A DNA stretch of 34,779 bases from Nocardiopsis sp. FR4 (GCF_009830945.1 NZ_VWVV01000042.1:1-34779); one strand, 5' to 3'. Counted from the first letter of the stretch, positions 15,421 through 23,917 are shown. Notes: a model not told the origin generated them from the letters alone. Numbers and translations are program-made.

Positions 15421-16200
15421 GTGGTGAATGGCCTTTCCAAGATCGACGTCACCCCGCGCGAGCCCCTGGCCGCGGAGGTCGCGCGACAGCTGCTGGACTA
15501 CCTGATGTCGGGCCAGGTCCAGGTCGGCGAGCGCATACCCTCCGAACGCCAGCTCACCGAACTCATGGGGGTCAACCGGCCCGCCGTGCGCGAGGCGATC
15601 AAGTCCCTGGGGATGATGGGCGTCGTGGAGGTGCGCCCCGGCAGCGGCACCTACTTCCGGGGCTCCGACATCGACTCCCTGTACCGCGTCTTCGAGTGGG
15701 GCCTGGTACTGGGCGAGAAGCGCATCATGGAACTCATGGAGGCCCGGGCCCACCTGGAGGAACTGGTGGCCGGGCTGGCCGCGCGCAACCGCTCGGAGGA
15801 GGACGTCGCCCTGCTGCGCGAGCGCCTGCACGCCATGCGCGACAGCGACGAGCACGGCTTCGCCGACGCCGACGTGGCCTTCCACCTCGCCATCGCCGAC
15901 GCGGGCGGCAACACGGTGCTGCGCGACATGCTCCGCGGCCTGCGCACCGTCATGCACAGCTGGACCGGGCGCAACGTCGCCAAGCTGTCGCACATGAGGA
16001 CCGCCTACGCCGACCACGTGCCCATCTTCGAGGCCATCGAGAACCAGGACGAGGAGGCGGCCAGCGCGGCCATGGCTGCGCACATGCGCAACGCCGCGCG
16101 CCGCCTGCTGGGCACCGTCGACCCCGAGGTGGCCCACAAGCTCACCGCCGAGAACAGGGGCGGGCTCACCGGGGCGGGGGAGCCGCCCGCCCCGGCCTGA
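15421..16200 (+). CDS. FadR-subfamily GntR regulator (FCD domain) of the acid-sugar regulon
   Basis: About 259 residues. The N-terminal winged helix-turn-helix spans residues about 14-80: AAEVARQLLDYLMSGQVQVGERIPSERQLTELMGVNRPAVREAI, then VEVRPGSGTYF. The FCD effector domain follows with DADVAFHLAIADAGGN, HVPIFEAI and HMRNAARR, giving the Asp/His residues that usually hold a metal ion and bind a carboxylate effector. GTG 15421 is chosen because the TATACT -10 box lies at 15364 and GGAG sits nine bases upstream. Its own promoter and three other units carry the GGTnnACCGGT operator, so it probably represses the regulon until a pathway acid binds. Confidence 0.85.
   Translation: MVNGLSKIDVTPREPLAAEVARQLLDYLMSGQVQVGERIPSERQLTELMGVNRPAVREAIKSLGMMGVVEVRPGSGTYFRGSDIDSLYRVFEWGLVLGEKRIMELMEARAHLEELVAGLAARNRSEEDVALLRERLHAMRDSDEHGFADADVAFHLAIADAGGNTVLRDMLRGLRTVMHSWTGRNVAKLSHMRTAYADHVPIFEAIENQDEEAASAAMAAHMRNAARRLLGTVDPEVAHKLTAENRGGLTGAGEPPAPA
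16169..16195. terminator. Hairpin at the fadR-type gene/aldolase gene convergence
   Basis: CCGGGGCGGG (16169-16178) pairs with CCCGCCCCGG (16186-16195) over a seven-base loop, just before the regulator stop. The convergent aldolase gene ends 16 bases further on. It could stop transcription from both sides. Confidence 0.5.
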
Positions 16201-16215
16201 TCCGCGGGCTCCCCG

Positions 16216-16848
16216 CTACCCGGAGAGCCTCGCCGCCTCCTCGTCCGTGAGGGGGCGGGTGCGGTGTCCGTGCAGCAGCAGGTACAGCTTCGCCGTCTCC
16301 TCGATCTCCTCGGCGGCGTCCGCCGCGGCCTCCAGGGTCGCGCCCGCCACCACCGGCCCGTGGTTGGCCAGCAGCAGCGCGTGGTGTTCGGCCGCGGCGG
16401 CCTCGGCCAGCGGCTCCAGGGCCGGGTCGCCCGGGGCGTGGTACGGGAGCAGCGGCATGCGCCCCACCCGCATCGCGTAGTAGGCGGTCAGGGGCGGGAG
16501 CGCCGCCCTCGCGTCGAGCCCGTCCAGGCACGAGACGGCCGCGGCGTGGGTGCTGTGCAGGTGCACCACCGCGCGGGCCGACGGCCGTGCCCGGTACATC
16601 GCCGCGTGCAGGAACGCCTCCTTCGTCGCCCGGGGGCCGCTGATGTGCTCCCCCCGCAGGGAGACCTCCGCCAGGGCGTCGGGTTCCAGGTCGCCCAGCC
16701 GCGAGCCCGTCGGCGTGCTCAGGATCGAGTCGCCGATGCGCACACTCAGGTTTCCGGTGCTTCCGGCGGTCAGACCGCGGGCGAACAGGGAACGCCCCAT
16801 GCGGACCAGCGCGATGCGCAGCTCCCGCTCCTCCCTCTCCATGCTCAC
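16216..16848 (-). CDS. otnC: Class II aldolase/adducin-family decarboxylase (OtnC-like)
   Basis: About 210 residues. The family fold shows GLTAGSTGNLSVRIGD, STPTGSRLGDL (phosphate-binding loop), ATKEAFLHAAMYRARPSARAVVHLHSTHA with the catalytic Glu and the zinc-binding HxH pair, and LLANHGPVVAG with the third His. In the tetronate pathway OtnC decarboxylates 3-oxo-tetronate 4-phosphate to dihydroxyacetone phosphate. Placement directly after an OtnK-like kinase, with a GTGA overlap at 16845-16848, makes this the best call. Fuculose-phosphate aldolase is the main alternative. ATG 16842, two codons later, is another possible start. Confidence 0.8.
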   Translation of the reverse strand: MSMEREERELRIALVRMGRSLFARGLTAGSTGNLSVRIGDSILSTPTGSRLGDLEPDALAEVSLRGEHISGPRATKEAFLHAAMYRARPSARAVVHLHSTHAAAVSCLDGLDARAALPPLTAYYAMRVGRMPLLPYHAPGDPALEPLAEAAAAEHHALLLANHGPVVAGATLEAAADAAEEIEETAKLYLLLHGHRTRPLTDEEAARLSG

Positions 16849-18110
16849 GCCTCCTCCAGGGAACGGGTGAACAGTTCGGGGTCGCCGAAGTTGCCCGACT
16901 TCAGCAGCAGCGCGAGCCCGGGGTGCTCGTGCGGGAACACCCAGCACACGCCGGGGGCCACCTCGTCACCGACCTCGACGCCGCGCACCGACAGCGCGCC
17001 CACGGCCGCCCCCGACGTCTCCCCGCCGGCCACGACCAGGCGCCGCACACCCCGCCCGACGAGGTGGCGGGCGAGACGGCCCATGGCGTCCTCCACCAGG
17101 GAGGCGCCCTCCCGGACGCCGAGTTCGTCCTGTACCGCGCGCAGCTCCTCGGGCGGGGCCGACGAGTAGACCAGTACCGGTCCGGAGTCCAGGTGCGCGT
17201 CGACCCAGTCCAGGGCCTCCTCGACGGCACCGCCCCGGGCCAGGCCGCGCGGGTCGAGGCGGTGGGCGGGCATACGGGTGCGCGCGTGCTCGATCTGGCG
17301 CAGCGTCATGGCCGAGCAGCTGCCCGCCAGCACGGCGGCGGGGCCGGAGGGCCGCGACGGCGCGGGGGCGGAGTGCCTCCCCGCCTCCTCGGCCAGCAGC
17401 CCTCCGAGGCCCCCGGTGAGCCCGGCGGCTCCGGTCAGCAGCGGCAGATGGGCACCGCCCCGGGCGATGACCTCCAGGTCGGTCTCGTCGACGGCGTCGA
17501 CCACGGCGTGGCGCACCCCCGCCTCCGCGAGGCCGTCGAGCGCCTCGCGGACGGCCCGGGCCCCCCGGCGCACGGTCGCGTGGTCCACGCGACCGACCTC
17601 GTGGCGGGTCTGGGGGCGCAGGAGCCGGGTCAGGTCGGAGTCGCGCATCGGGGTGAGGGGGTGGTCGCGCATGGGGGACTCGTCCAGGGGCAGGTCGCCG
17701 ACGAAGAGGCGGCCCCGGTAGACGGTCCGCCCGTTGGCGGGGGAGGCGGGGCACACCACGGTGACGGGGGCTCCGGTCGCCTCCAGCAGGGCGTCGGCGA
17801 CCGGGCCGATGTTGCCCCGCGGGGTGGAGTCGAAGGTCGAGCAGTACTTGAGGTAGATCCGGCCGACGCCCGCCGCGCGCAGCCACGCGTGGGCGCCGAG
17901 GGACTGCCCGACGGCGTCGGACACGGGGATCGTGCGCGACTTGAGGGCGATGACCACCGCGTCGCCCTCCGGGGCCCGGGCCTCCGGTCCGGGTACGCCG
18001 AAGTACAGGGCCACGGACAGTCCGGAACGGCGTAGCGCGCTGGCCACGTCCGTCGCGCCGGTGTAGTCGTCGGCGATGCATCCCAAGAGCGGTGGCATGG
18101 GTGGCGTCAC
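16845..18110 (-). CDS. otnK: DUF1537 four-carbon acid-sugar kinase (3-oxo-tetronate kinase, OtnK-like)
   Basis: 421 residues. LGCIADDYTGATDVAS at the N terminus with the Asp14-Asp15 pair, YLKYCSTFDSTPRGNIGPVADAL, CPASPANGRTVYRGRLFVG and HPLTPMRDSDLTRLL mark the substrate domain. VAGGETSGAAVGAL and LALLLKSGNFGDPELF mark the nucleotide-binding C-terminal domain. The combination matches OtnK-type kinases, which phosphorylate 3-oxo-tetronate at O4 using ATP. It precedes the decarboxylase gene in a two-gene operon, and its promoter carries the regulon operator. The start is GTG 18110; ATG 18098 is an alternative. The exact stereochemistry of the substrate cannot be read. Confidence 0.85.
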   Translation of the reverse strand: MTPPMPPLLGCIADDYTGATDVASALRRSGLSVALYFGVPGPEARAPEGDAVVIALKSRTIPVSDAVGQSLGAHAWLRAAGVGRIYLKYCSTFDSTPRGNIGPVADALLEATGAPVTVVCPASPANGRTVYRGRLFVGDLPLDESPMRDHPLTPMRDSDLTRLLRPQTRHEVGRVDHATVRRGARAVREALDGLAEAGVRHAVVDAVDETDLEVIARGGAHLPLLTGAAGLTGGLGGLLAEEAGRHSAPAPSRPSGPAAVLAGSCSAMTLRQIEHARTRMPAHRLDPRGLARGGAVEEALDWVDAHLDSGPVLVYSSAPPEELRAVQDELGVREGASLVEDAMGRLARHLVGRGVRRLVVAGGETSGAAVGALSVRGVEVGDEVAPGVCWVFPHEHPGLALLLKSGNFGDPELFTRSLEEA

Positions 18111-18167
18111 GGTCCCTTCTGCGGAGAGGCGGCCGGCTCGCGGTGCGAGGCGTCCGGCCGCATACGA

Positions 18168-18236
18168 GGTCTACTGGTCCACCAGGTACCGGTAAACCGG
18201 TGAACCAATCATGAAGCCCGGGTGCGGCCCCGTCAA
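18168..18236 (-). promoter_or_regulatory. otnK promoter with operator array (regulon site 3)
   Basis: On the minus strand the -35 box TTGACG (18236-18231), a 17-bp spacer and the -10 box CATGAT (18213-18208) are followed at once by GGTTCACCGGTTTACC (18206-18191). GGTACC (18190-18185) and GGTGGACCAGTAGACC (18183-18168) follow. The geometry copies the tctC promoter: same -35, same spacer length, operator directly downstream of the -10. Four consecutive GGT/ACC units could allow cooperative binding. Confidence 0.75.
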
Positions 18237-18834
18237 CCCCGCCTCGTGCGGGTGCCGGGCGCTCGCCCTCCTCCGTCCCGGCCGCGGTCCGGCGTCCGTA
18301 CACCCGACGGGGTGCGCGGAACGGTCCCGCGGAGGGACGACGCCACGGGATCCCGTCGCGCACCCCGGCTTCGGCGGCGACCCGGACGGTAGGCACTCGC
18401 GGGTCCCCGCCCCGCGGGCAGCGCCGAAGACGGGGGAACGATCCCGGGCAAGCCCCATGACCCAGACTGGCCGACCAGGAACGTGCTGATGAGCGCCGAG
18501 ACGATGATCGTCAGGCTCGTGGCGGCCCCGACGGCGGCGGCCCCGCCCGGCTGCGCCGTTCGGGGCGGATGGAGTCCGGCAGCAGCACCTCGGTGATCGG
18601 CTTGAAGCTGACGGTGAACGCCTGTGCCCGCAACGCCGTCCTCGTGGGGCTCCCGGAACAGACACGGGTGTTCTCACAGGACGAGCGCAGTGCCCGCCTC
18701 CTGGAACACATCTCGGCCGGCGGCCGGACGGTTTCCGGGACGGGCGTCGGAGCGCCCGGCGGCCTCCGGGGGTACGGCCGATCCCTGACTTCCGTCAGAT
18801 GACGGGGCGGCGGCGGAGCGTTACCTTCCGAGGT
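18237..18834. other. Gap of about 600 bp with possible gene remnants
   Basis: No intact gene is supported. On the minus strand two short coding-like pieces lie in different frames: one near 18530-18640 reading RAQAFTVSFKPITEVLLP, and one near 18450-18545 reading a hydrophobic VGAATSLTIIVSALISTFLV. They could be remains of a membrane transporter, but no family is recognised. A plus-strand frame of 77 codons (18569-18802) ends on the ATG at 18799; it has no recognisable domain. The right part holds the promoter of the kinase gene. Confidence 0.35.
18792..18805 (+). promoter_or_regulatory. Palindrome upstream of the histidine kinase
   Basis: CCGTCA-GA-TGACGG is a perfect inverted repeat of six bases with a two-base spacer, about 30 bp before ATG 18835. 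It may be an operator for the unit, for example for the missing response regulator. This is position and symmetry only. Confidence 0.35.
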
Positions 18835-20250
18835 ATGCGCACCCTTCGGGCCGCGATCTCGCCCGGGAACACGGCACTGGCCGGTGCCGTCCTCGTATCG
18901 CTGCTGGCCCTGTCCTGGCCTCCCCTGCTCCTCCTCCTGCCGCTTCCCGCGCTGCTCGCGGGACGCCTGTCCGCCGACCCGCGTCCCGCCGTCGCCGTGT
19001 ACGCGACGGGAGTGGTGGCGGGCGCGGGATGGCTCCTGTGGTCCGGTCAGCCTCCGGGGCTGTGGATCACCAGCGGTGCGCTGGTGCTCTTCGCGGTACC
19101 GCTGCCCTGGCTGGTGGGCCTGTACCTGCGCAGTGCCGCGGCCCTGGAGGAGGCCGGCTGGGACCGCGCCCGGATCCTCGAGAGCGAGGCCAGGCTCGTC
19201 GCCGAGCGGACCCGCATGCGGGAGCGCTCTCGCATCGCGGGGGACCTCCACGACGCCGTGGGCCACGAACTCAGCCTCCTGTCACTGCGTGCGGGCTCCC
19301 TGGAGATGGCGGGCGACCTCTCCGACCACCGGCGTTCGCAAGCCGCCGAGCTCCGGGAGGCGGCGGCCCGTGCGGCCGACCGGCTGGCGGAGGCCATCGG
19401 GGTCCTGCGGGTCGACGGGGAGGCGGCTCCGCTGCGACCGGCGGACGAAAGCGTCGCCGACCTGGTGAGACGCTCCAAGGAGTCGGGGATGGACGTGAGC
19501 CTGAACCAGACGGGTGACGTGCGGGGGCTGCCCGTGCTGGTGGACCGGGCCGTGTACCGGGTGGTCCAGGAGGCTCTGACCAACGCCGCCAGGCACGCAC
19601 CGGGGGCGAGCATGCGGGTCTCGGTCGGGACGGCGGCCGACGAGGTGGTGGTCCGGGTTCTCGGATCCGCTTCTAGGAAGGGGTTCCCCCGGGCCCATGC
19701 GGCGAGCGGCGGAACCGGACTCGTCAGCCTCCGCGAGCGGGTCCGACTCGTGGGCGGCACGTTCGACGCCGGACCGGACGGGCCCGGGTGGTCGGTGTCG
19801 GCTCGCCTGCCCCTCCGGGGGACACCGCACCCCGGAGCCGTGGAAGCGGACCGCGAGGGCGCGGAACCGCCCCGCCTGGACGTCCACAGACGGGCCCGCA
19901 GGCGCACGGCCTGGGCGATCGGCCTGATCGTGGGGACACCCGTGGCCGCGGCTCTCGCTGGTTACGGCCTGGTCCTCGCGCTCACCGCGCACCAGGCCGC
20001 GACCGCCACCCTGGAGCCCGAGGTCTTCGAACGGCTGCGGCCCGGTCAGGACCGAACCGAGGTGGAGGCGCTCCTGCCCGAGGCGCGACTCCACGAGGGG
20101 CTGCTCGGCCGTGATCCGGCCGAGGGGCGGCAGGGCCCGGAATGCGCTCTGTACAGATCGAGCTCAGGGGTCTTCGACGGTGAGTACGCCCGTTACCGGT
20201 TGTGCTTCGACTCCGGGACACTGGTCTCGGCCGAGACGCTGACGTGGTGA
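18835..20250 (+). CDS. NarL/DesK-type sensor histidine kinase
   Basis: About 471 residues. Three to four N-terminal membrane helices (residues 13-100) precede a short coiled coil and the HisKA_3 dimerisation motif RIAGDLHDAVGHELSLLSL, with phospho-acceptor His139. The ATPase domain has the N-box VQEALTNAARHAPG and a G-box GGTGLVSLRERVRLVGG. The usual DxGxG is replaced by a degenerate segment (VLGSASRKGF), as in some actinomycete members. After another membrane helix (TAWAIGLIVGTPVAAALAG) comes a tail with LRPGQDRTEVEALLP, resembling small BamE/SmpA-like modules. ATG 18835 is preferred over ATG 18799 because of the CGAGG just upstream. No response regulator gene is adjacent. Confidence 0.8.
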   Translation: MRTLRAAISPGNTALAGAVLVSLLALSWPPLLLLLPLPALLAGRLSADPRPAVAVYATGVVAGAGWLLWSGQPPGLWITSGALVLFAVPLPWLVGLYLRSAAALEEAGWDRARILESEARLVAERTRMRERSRIAGDLHDAVGHELSLLSLRAGSLEMAGDLSDHRRSQAAELREAAARAADRLAEAIGVLRVDGEAAPLRPADESVADLVRRSKESGMDVSLNQTGDVRGLPVLVDRAVYRVVQEALTNAARHAPGASMRVSVGTAADEVVVRVLGSASRKGFPRAHAASGGTGLVSLRERVRLVGGTFDAGPDGPGWSVSARLPLRGTPHPGAVEADREGAEPPRLDVHRRARRRTAWAIGLIVGTPVAAALAGYGLVLALTAHQAATATLEPEVFERLRPGQDRTEVEALLPEARLHEGLLGRDPAEGRQGPECALYRSSSGVFDGEYARYRLCFDSGTLVSAETLTW

Positions 20251-20456
20251 GGAGAGGGTCGCCGACCGGGAGGCCCGCCGGTGGACGGCGAGGCGGTGAT
20301 CCGTGCGGGGGCGCGCCCGGTCCCCGGGAACGGCCCGGACGTCCGGGCGGCATCGCCGGGACCGCGCCGCCCCGCCGGGGCCGGTGCCCGGACAGGGGAT
20401 CCGTGTGTACGGCCGGGCCGGTCGCCTCGGTCCCGCCCCGGAGGGCCCCGGGCGAG

Positions 20457-20485
20457 GGTGCCGCCGGAGGACCTCCGGCGGCACC
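20457..20485. terminator. Hairpin between the convergent kinase and ABC permease genes
   Basis: Arms 20457-20470 and 20472-20485 are perfectly complementary (14 bp). It lies seven bases from the stop of the permease gene on the minus strand and about 200 bases after the kinase gene, so it can serve both. The rest of 20251-20456 shows no gene. Confidence 0.7.
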
Positions 20486-20492
20486 GTGTCGG

Positions 20493-22937
20493 TCAGTCAC
20501 CGCTCAGGCCCTCGGCCGGGGCGATCCGGGCGGCCCGCCGGGCGGGGAACAGGGTCGCGGCCAATCCGATGACCAGCGCGGCCACGAGTACGAGCGCCAG
20601 TTGGGACCAGGGGACGGCCACCACGAGGGGCGCGGTTTCCCCGATGACCGCGTTCACCCCCACCAGACCGTAGGGAACGCCCGCCACGAGCCCCAGTAGG
20701 GCGCCCAGGAAGGCGATGACCGTGGCCTCGACCGCGAGTGTGCCCCTCAACCCGGCCCTGGTGAGCCCCAGCGCCCGCAACAGGGCCAGTTCGCGCGTCC
20801 TCTCCAGGACCGACAGGCTCAGGGTGTTCGCCACCCCGAGACCGGAGATGAGGACGGTGACCAGGAGCATCGCCAGGGACAGGTTGACCAGGACGTCGAG
20901 GACCTCGGTCAGATCCCCCCGTTCGCTGAGGGCCCCGTTGAGGGAGATCCCGGGGTCCGCTCCCGCGATCCGGCTCATCCGCTCGGCCAGGGCGTCGTTG
21001 TCGGCGCCCTCCGCGGCTATGCCCCACACGAGGCCCCGCTCGTCGCCGGGGACCAGGGAGTCCAGGACGCCCTCCCGTACGACCGGGCTCGGGGTGCCCG
21101 AAGCGGTGGCGAGCGCGGACACGTACACGGCGAAGCGGTGGCGTTCGCCGTCGACGGTGAGGTCGACCGCGTCCCCGGACTCGGCTCCGAGCGCGCCCAA
21201 CTGGTCTCCGGACACCAGCATGACCGGGTTCCCGGCACCGTCCTCGGCCAGGACCCCGCCGCCCGCGGCACGCGCCAGCTCGGGGGAGACCCCCACCACG
21301 GTGGTCTCTCCCAGGCCTTCGATGACCACCCGTGCCGTGCGCGGGGCTTCCACGAGGTCCAGTTCCTCGATGTCGCGGACCATGTCCACGGTGTCGGGGG
21401 AGACCGATCCGCTGTCCACCCGCGCGCTCACGTCCACGGGGAAGCGCTCGCCCAGGTCGCCGTCGATGGTGGCCCGCCCGGTGCTCGCGGCCGTGGCGAG
21501 GGCGGCGATCAGTCCGAGCCCCAGCACCAGGGTGAGCGTGGCGGTGGCCGCTCTGCCGGTGTCGCGCCGGAGACTGGCCCCCGCCAGTGCCGGGATCCCT
21601 CCCCGGTGCCGGAGCAGGCGGTCGGCGACACCGATGAGCAGGGAGATCGCGTAGCGAAGGAACAGGAGCAGGCCGATCGCGCCGAGGAAGCCCCCCGCGA
21701 TCGCCGCGGGCAGGTTCTCCGCCAGCATCCCGGCCGCCATCGACACCGCACCGAGCACGGCCAGGCCCAGCCCCACGGCGTGGACGGGCCGGAAGCGGAC
21801 ATCGCTTCGCGGGGAGGCCGACCTCAGTGCTTCGACCGGTGCGGTCGACGCCGCGTCGCGGGCGGGGAACCACGCGGCGCACAGGGTCGTGACCACACCC
21901 GTCAGGAGGGCCCCGACCAGGGCGGGGACGCTCACATGCAGGCCGTCCCCGGTCAGCCCCATCAGGGAGGCGCCCGCGTACCCCGCGCCCACGCCCGCGG
22001 CCACACCGGTCAGCGAACCGACGGAGCCGACGATCAGCGCCTCGGTGAGGACCAGGTTCCGCACCTGGGACCGGTCCGCCCCCACCAGTCTCAGCAGCGC
22101 GGTGTCGCGCCGCCGTTGGGAGAGCAGGATGGCGAAGGTGTTGGCGATGACGAGCCCGGCCGCCAGCAGGGCGATGAGGGCGAACACGAGCAGGATCATC
22201 TCCAGCTGCTGGGAGCCGCCGGCGAACCGGTCCGCGGCCAGGTCGGCCTGCTCCTCGGCCGTCATGGGGTACAGGTCGCCGGGAAGCGTCGCGTCCAGCT
22301 CCTCCACCACCGCCTCGGGGGACGTCCCCTCGGCGATCCGGGCCGTGACGCTCAGCGGGCTCTCTCCGGTGAAGAAGTCCTCGGACGCGTAGAACTGGTA
22401 CTGGACCCCGGTCAGCGGCCGGAACCCGATGTCGGCCGCACCGACCACGGTCACCTCGGTCTCCCCGTCGTCGCCGGAGAGGAGGCGCACGGTGTCACCC
22501 ACCGCGAGCCCCGAGGACTCCAGGGTCGGGGCGTCGGCCACCACCTCGTCGGAGTCAGCGGGCCACTCGCCTTCGACCAGCTCGAACCACCGCAGCCGCG
22601 GATGGTCCGAGACGCTGTAGACGTTGGTGGTGGCGCGGATGTCGTCGGTGACGAGCTGGACGGTACTCGCGTGGATGGGGGCCGTGGCCGTGACGTCGGG
22701 GTGCTCCGCGACCGACGCGGGCCAGCCCGCACCGGGGTCGGGGGCCCGCGGGTCGCGGTCCACGACCACGTCGGCCGCCGCGAGCGGGGCCGCCGCGACC
22801 ACGCGCAGCCCGGCGGCGGAGGTGGCCGCGAACACCGCGGTGGCCGCCAGGAAGAGCGTGCCGAGCACGATCGCCGACAGGACCGCGGCCAGCCGGGCGG
22901 GGTGGGCGAGGATCTGCGCCCAGGCGTAGCCGAGCAT
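20493..22937 (-). CDS. FtsX/MacB-type ABC transporter permease with two FtsX domains
   Basis: 814 residues. One N-terminal membrane helix (AAVLSAIVLGTLFLAATAVFAATSA) is followed by a large extracytoplasmic domain of about 200 residues. A three-helix FtsX core comes next (about 255-375, with LLSQRRRDTALLRLVGADRSQVR), then a middle helix pair, a second extracytoplasmic domain and a second FtsX core ending VLERTRELALLRALGLTRAGLRGTLAVEA and IGLAATLFPARRAARIAPAEGL. This type exports lipoproteins, peptides or antibiotics, or drives signalling, instead of importing nutrients. The start ATG overlaps the ATPase stop by one base. It is probably cotranscribed with that ATPase. Confidence 0.9.
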   Translation of the reverse strand: MLGYAWAQILAHPARLAAVLSAIVLGTLFLAATAVFAATSAAGLRVVAAAPLAAADVVVDRDPRAPDPGAGWPASVAEHPDVTATAPIHASTVQLVTDDIRATTNVYSVSDHPRLRWFELVEGEWPADSDEVVADAPTLESSGLAVGDTVRLLSGDDGETEVTVVGAADIGFRPLTGVQYQFYASEDFFTGESPLSVTARIAEGTSPEAVVEELDATLPGDLYPMTAEEQADLAADRFAGGSQQLEMILLVFALIALLAAGLVIANTFAILLSQRRRDTALLRLVGADRSQVRNLVLTEALIVGSVGSLTGVAAGVGAGYAGASLMGLTGDGLHVSVPALVGALLTGVVTTLCAAWFPARDAASTAPVEALRSASPRSDVRFRPVHAVGLGLAVLGAVSMAAGMLAENLPAAIAGGFLGAIGLLLFLRYAISLLIGVADRLLRHRGGIPALAGASLRRDTGRAATATLTLVLGLGLIAALATAASTGRATIDGDLGERFPVDVSARVDSGSVSPDTVDMVRDIEELDLVEAPRTARVVIEGLGETTVVGVSPELARAAGGGVLAEDGAGNPVMLVSGDQLGALGAESGDAVDLTVDGERHRFAVYVSALATASGTPSPVVREGVLDSLVPGDERGLVWGIAAEGADNDALAERMSRIAGADPGISLNGALSERGDLTEVLDVLVNLSLAMLLVTVLISGLGVANTLSLSVLERTRELALLRALGLTRAGLRGTLAVEATVIAFLGALLGLVAGVPYGLVGVNAVIGETAPLVVAVPWSQLALVLVAALVIGLAATLFPARRAARIAPAEGLSGD

Positions 22938-23686
22938 CAGCCCTCCGCCCGTGCCATGGCGGCCAGCACCTCACGGGTGGTCGGCCGCTCGATGGTGCCG
23001 TGGAGCGCCCCGTCGGACAGCAGCAGCACCCGGTCGGCGTACGTCGCGGCGACGGGGTCGTGGGTGACCATCACGATGGTCTGCCGCAGCCGGGTGCTCG
23101 CATCCCTCAGCCGACCGAGGAGTTCCCGGCTGGCGGAGACGTCCAGCGCACCGGTCGGCTCGTCGGCGAACACCACCGCCGGCCTGGTCACCAGGGCCCG
23201 GGCGACCGCCACGCGCTGCTGCTGGCCCCCGGACATCTCCGAAGGGCGGTGCCCGAGCCGGTCCCGGATGCGCAGGGAGCCCGCGATCTCGTCGAGGAAG
23301 GCTCCGTCCGGGCGCCGCCCGGACAGCGTGAGGGGGAGCAGGATGTTCTGCTCCGCGGTCAACGCCGGCATCAGGTTGAAGGCCTGGAAGATGAAACCGA
23401 TGCGTTCGCGCCGCAGCAGGGTCAGCCGCCGGTCGTCCAGTGACGCGAGGTCCGCGCCCTCCACCACCACGCGTCCCGACGTGGGCGTGTCCAGCCCCGC
23501 CAACAGGTTCATCAGTGTGGACTTGCCGGAGCCGGAGGGGCCCATGACGGCGACGAACTCCCCGCGGGAGAAACCGAGGTTCACCCCGGCCACGGCGGTG
23601 ACCGCCGTCTTCCCCTCCCCGAATGTCCTGACGAGATCGACCGCCTCGAGTGCGGAACTCCGCCGCATGACCGCCGGTGTGTCCAT
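22937..23686 (-). CDS. MacB/LolD-type ABC transporter ATPase
   Basis: 249 residues. Walker A is GPSGSGKST, the Q-loop IFQAFNLMP, the signature MSGGQQQRVAVARAL, Walker B VVFADEPTGALD and the switch His in VTHDP. GFIFQAFNLMPALTAEQNILLPL is the LolD/MacB pattern. It powers the adjacent two-domain FtsX-type permease. ATG 23686 has an AAGGGAGAGG ribosome site. Promoter elements are expected around 23700-23760 but are not convincing. The sensor kinase converging on this unit from the other side is the obvious candidate regulator, although its response regulator is not present. Confidence 0.92.
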   Translation of the reverse strand: MDTPAVMRRSSALEAVDLVRTFGEGKTAVTAVAGVNLGFSRGEFVAVMGPSGSGKSTLMNLLAGLDTPTSGRVVVEGADLASLDDRRLTLLRRERIGFIFQAFNLMPALTAEQNILLPLTLSGRRPDGAFLDEIAGSLRIRDRLGHRPSEMSGGQQQRVAVARALVTRPAVVFADEPTGALDVSASRELLGRLRDASTRLRQTIVMVTHDPVAATYADRVLLLSDGALHGTIERPTTREVLAAMARAEG

Positions 23687-23917
23687 GACGCCTCTCCCTT
23701 GCTGGGCCTCTCGGGGGCCACGCTAGGAAAACGCGGTGTTCCACGCGCCCGCGTCGGCTCACACAGCCGCCGGGGTGAGCCGGGTTCCGCGGAGTCGGGT
23801 GGTCGAATGAACATTCGCGGGTCAGAACCTGTGCGCTGACGTCTCGGCGCCCCGAACCGGCCTTCCCACGGGGGAGGAGCTGGTCAGCCTGTCGGATCGA
23901 AGCGGCTCCCCGGCGGC

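Noticed and set aside
18799..18834. Upstream ATG 18799 as the start of the histidine kinase
   Set aside because: It overlaps the TGACGG palindrome, has no ribosome site, and adds 12 residues before an otherwise normal N terminus. ATG 18835 has CGAGG upstream.
21138..23726. Long open frame on the plus strand opposite the ABC exporter
   Set aside because: It is a shadow of the permease and ATPase genes, which have all FtsX and ABC motifs on the minus strand. The shadow has no recognisable domain.
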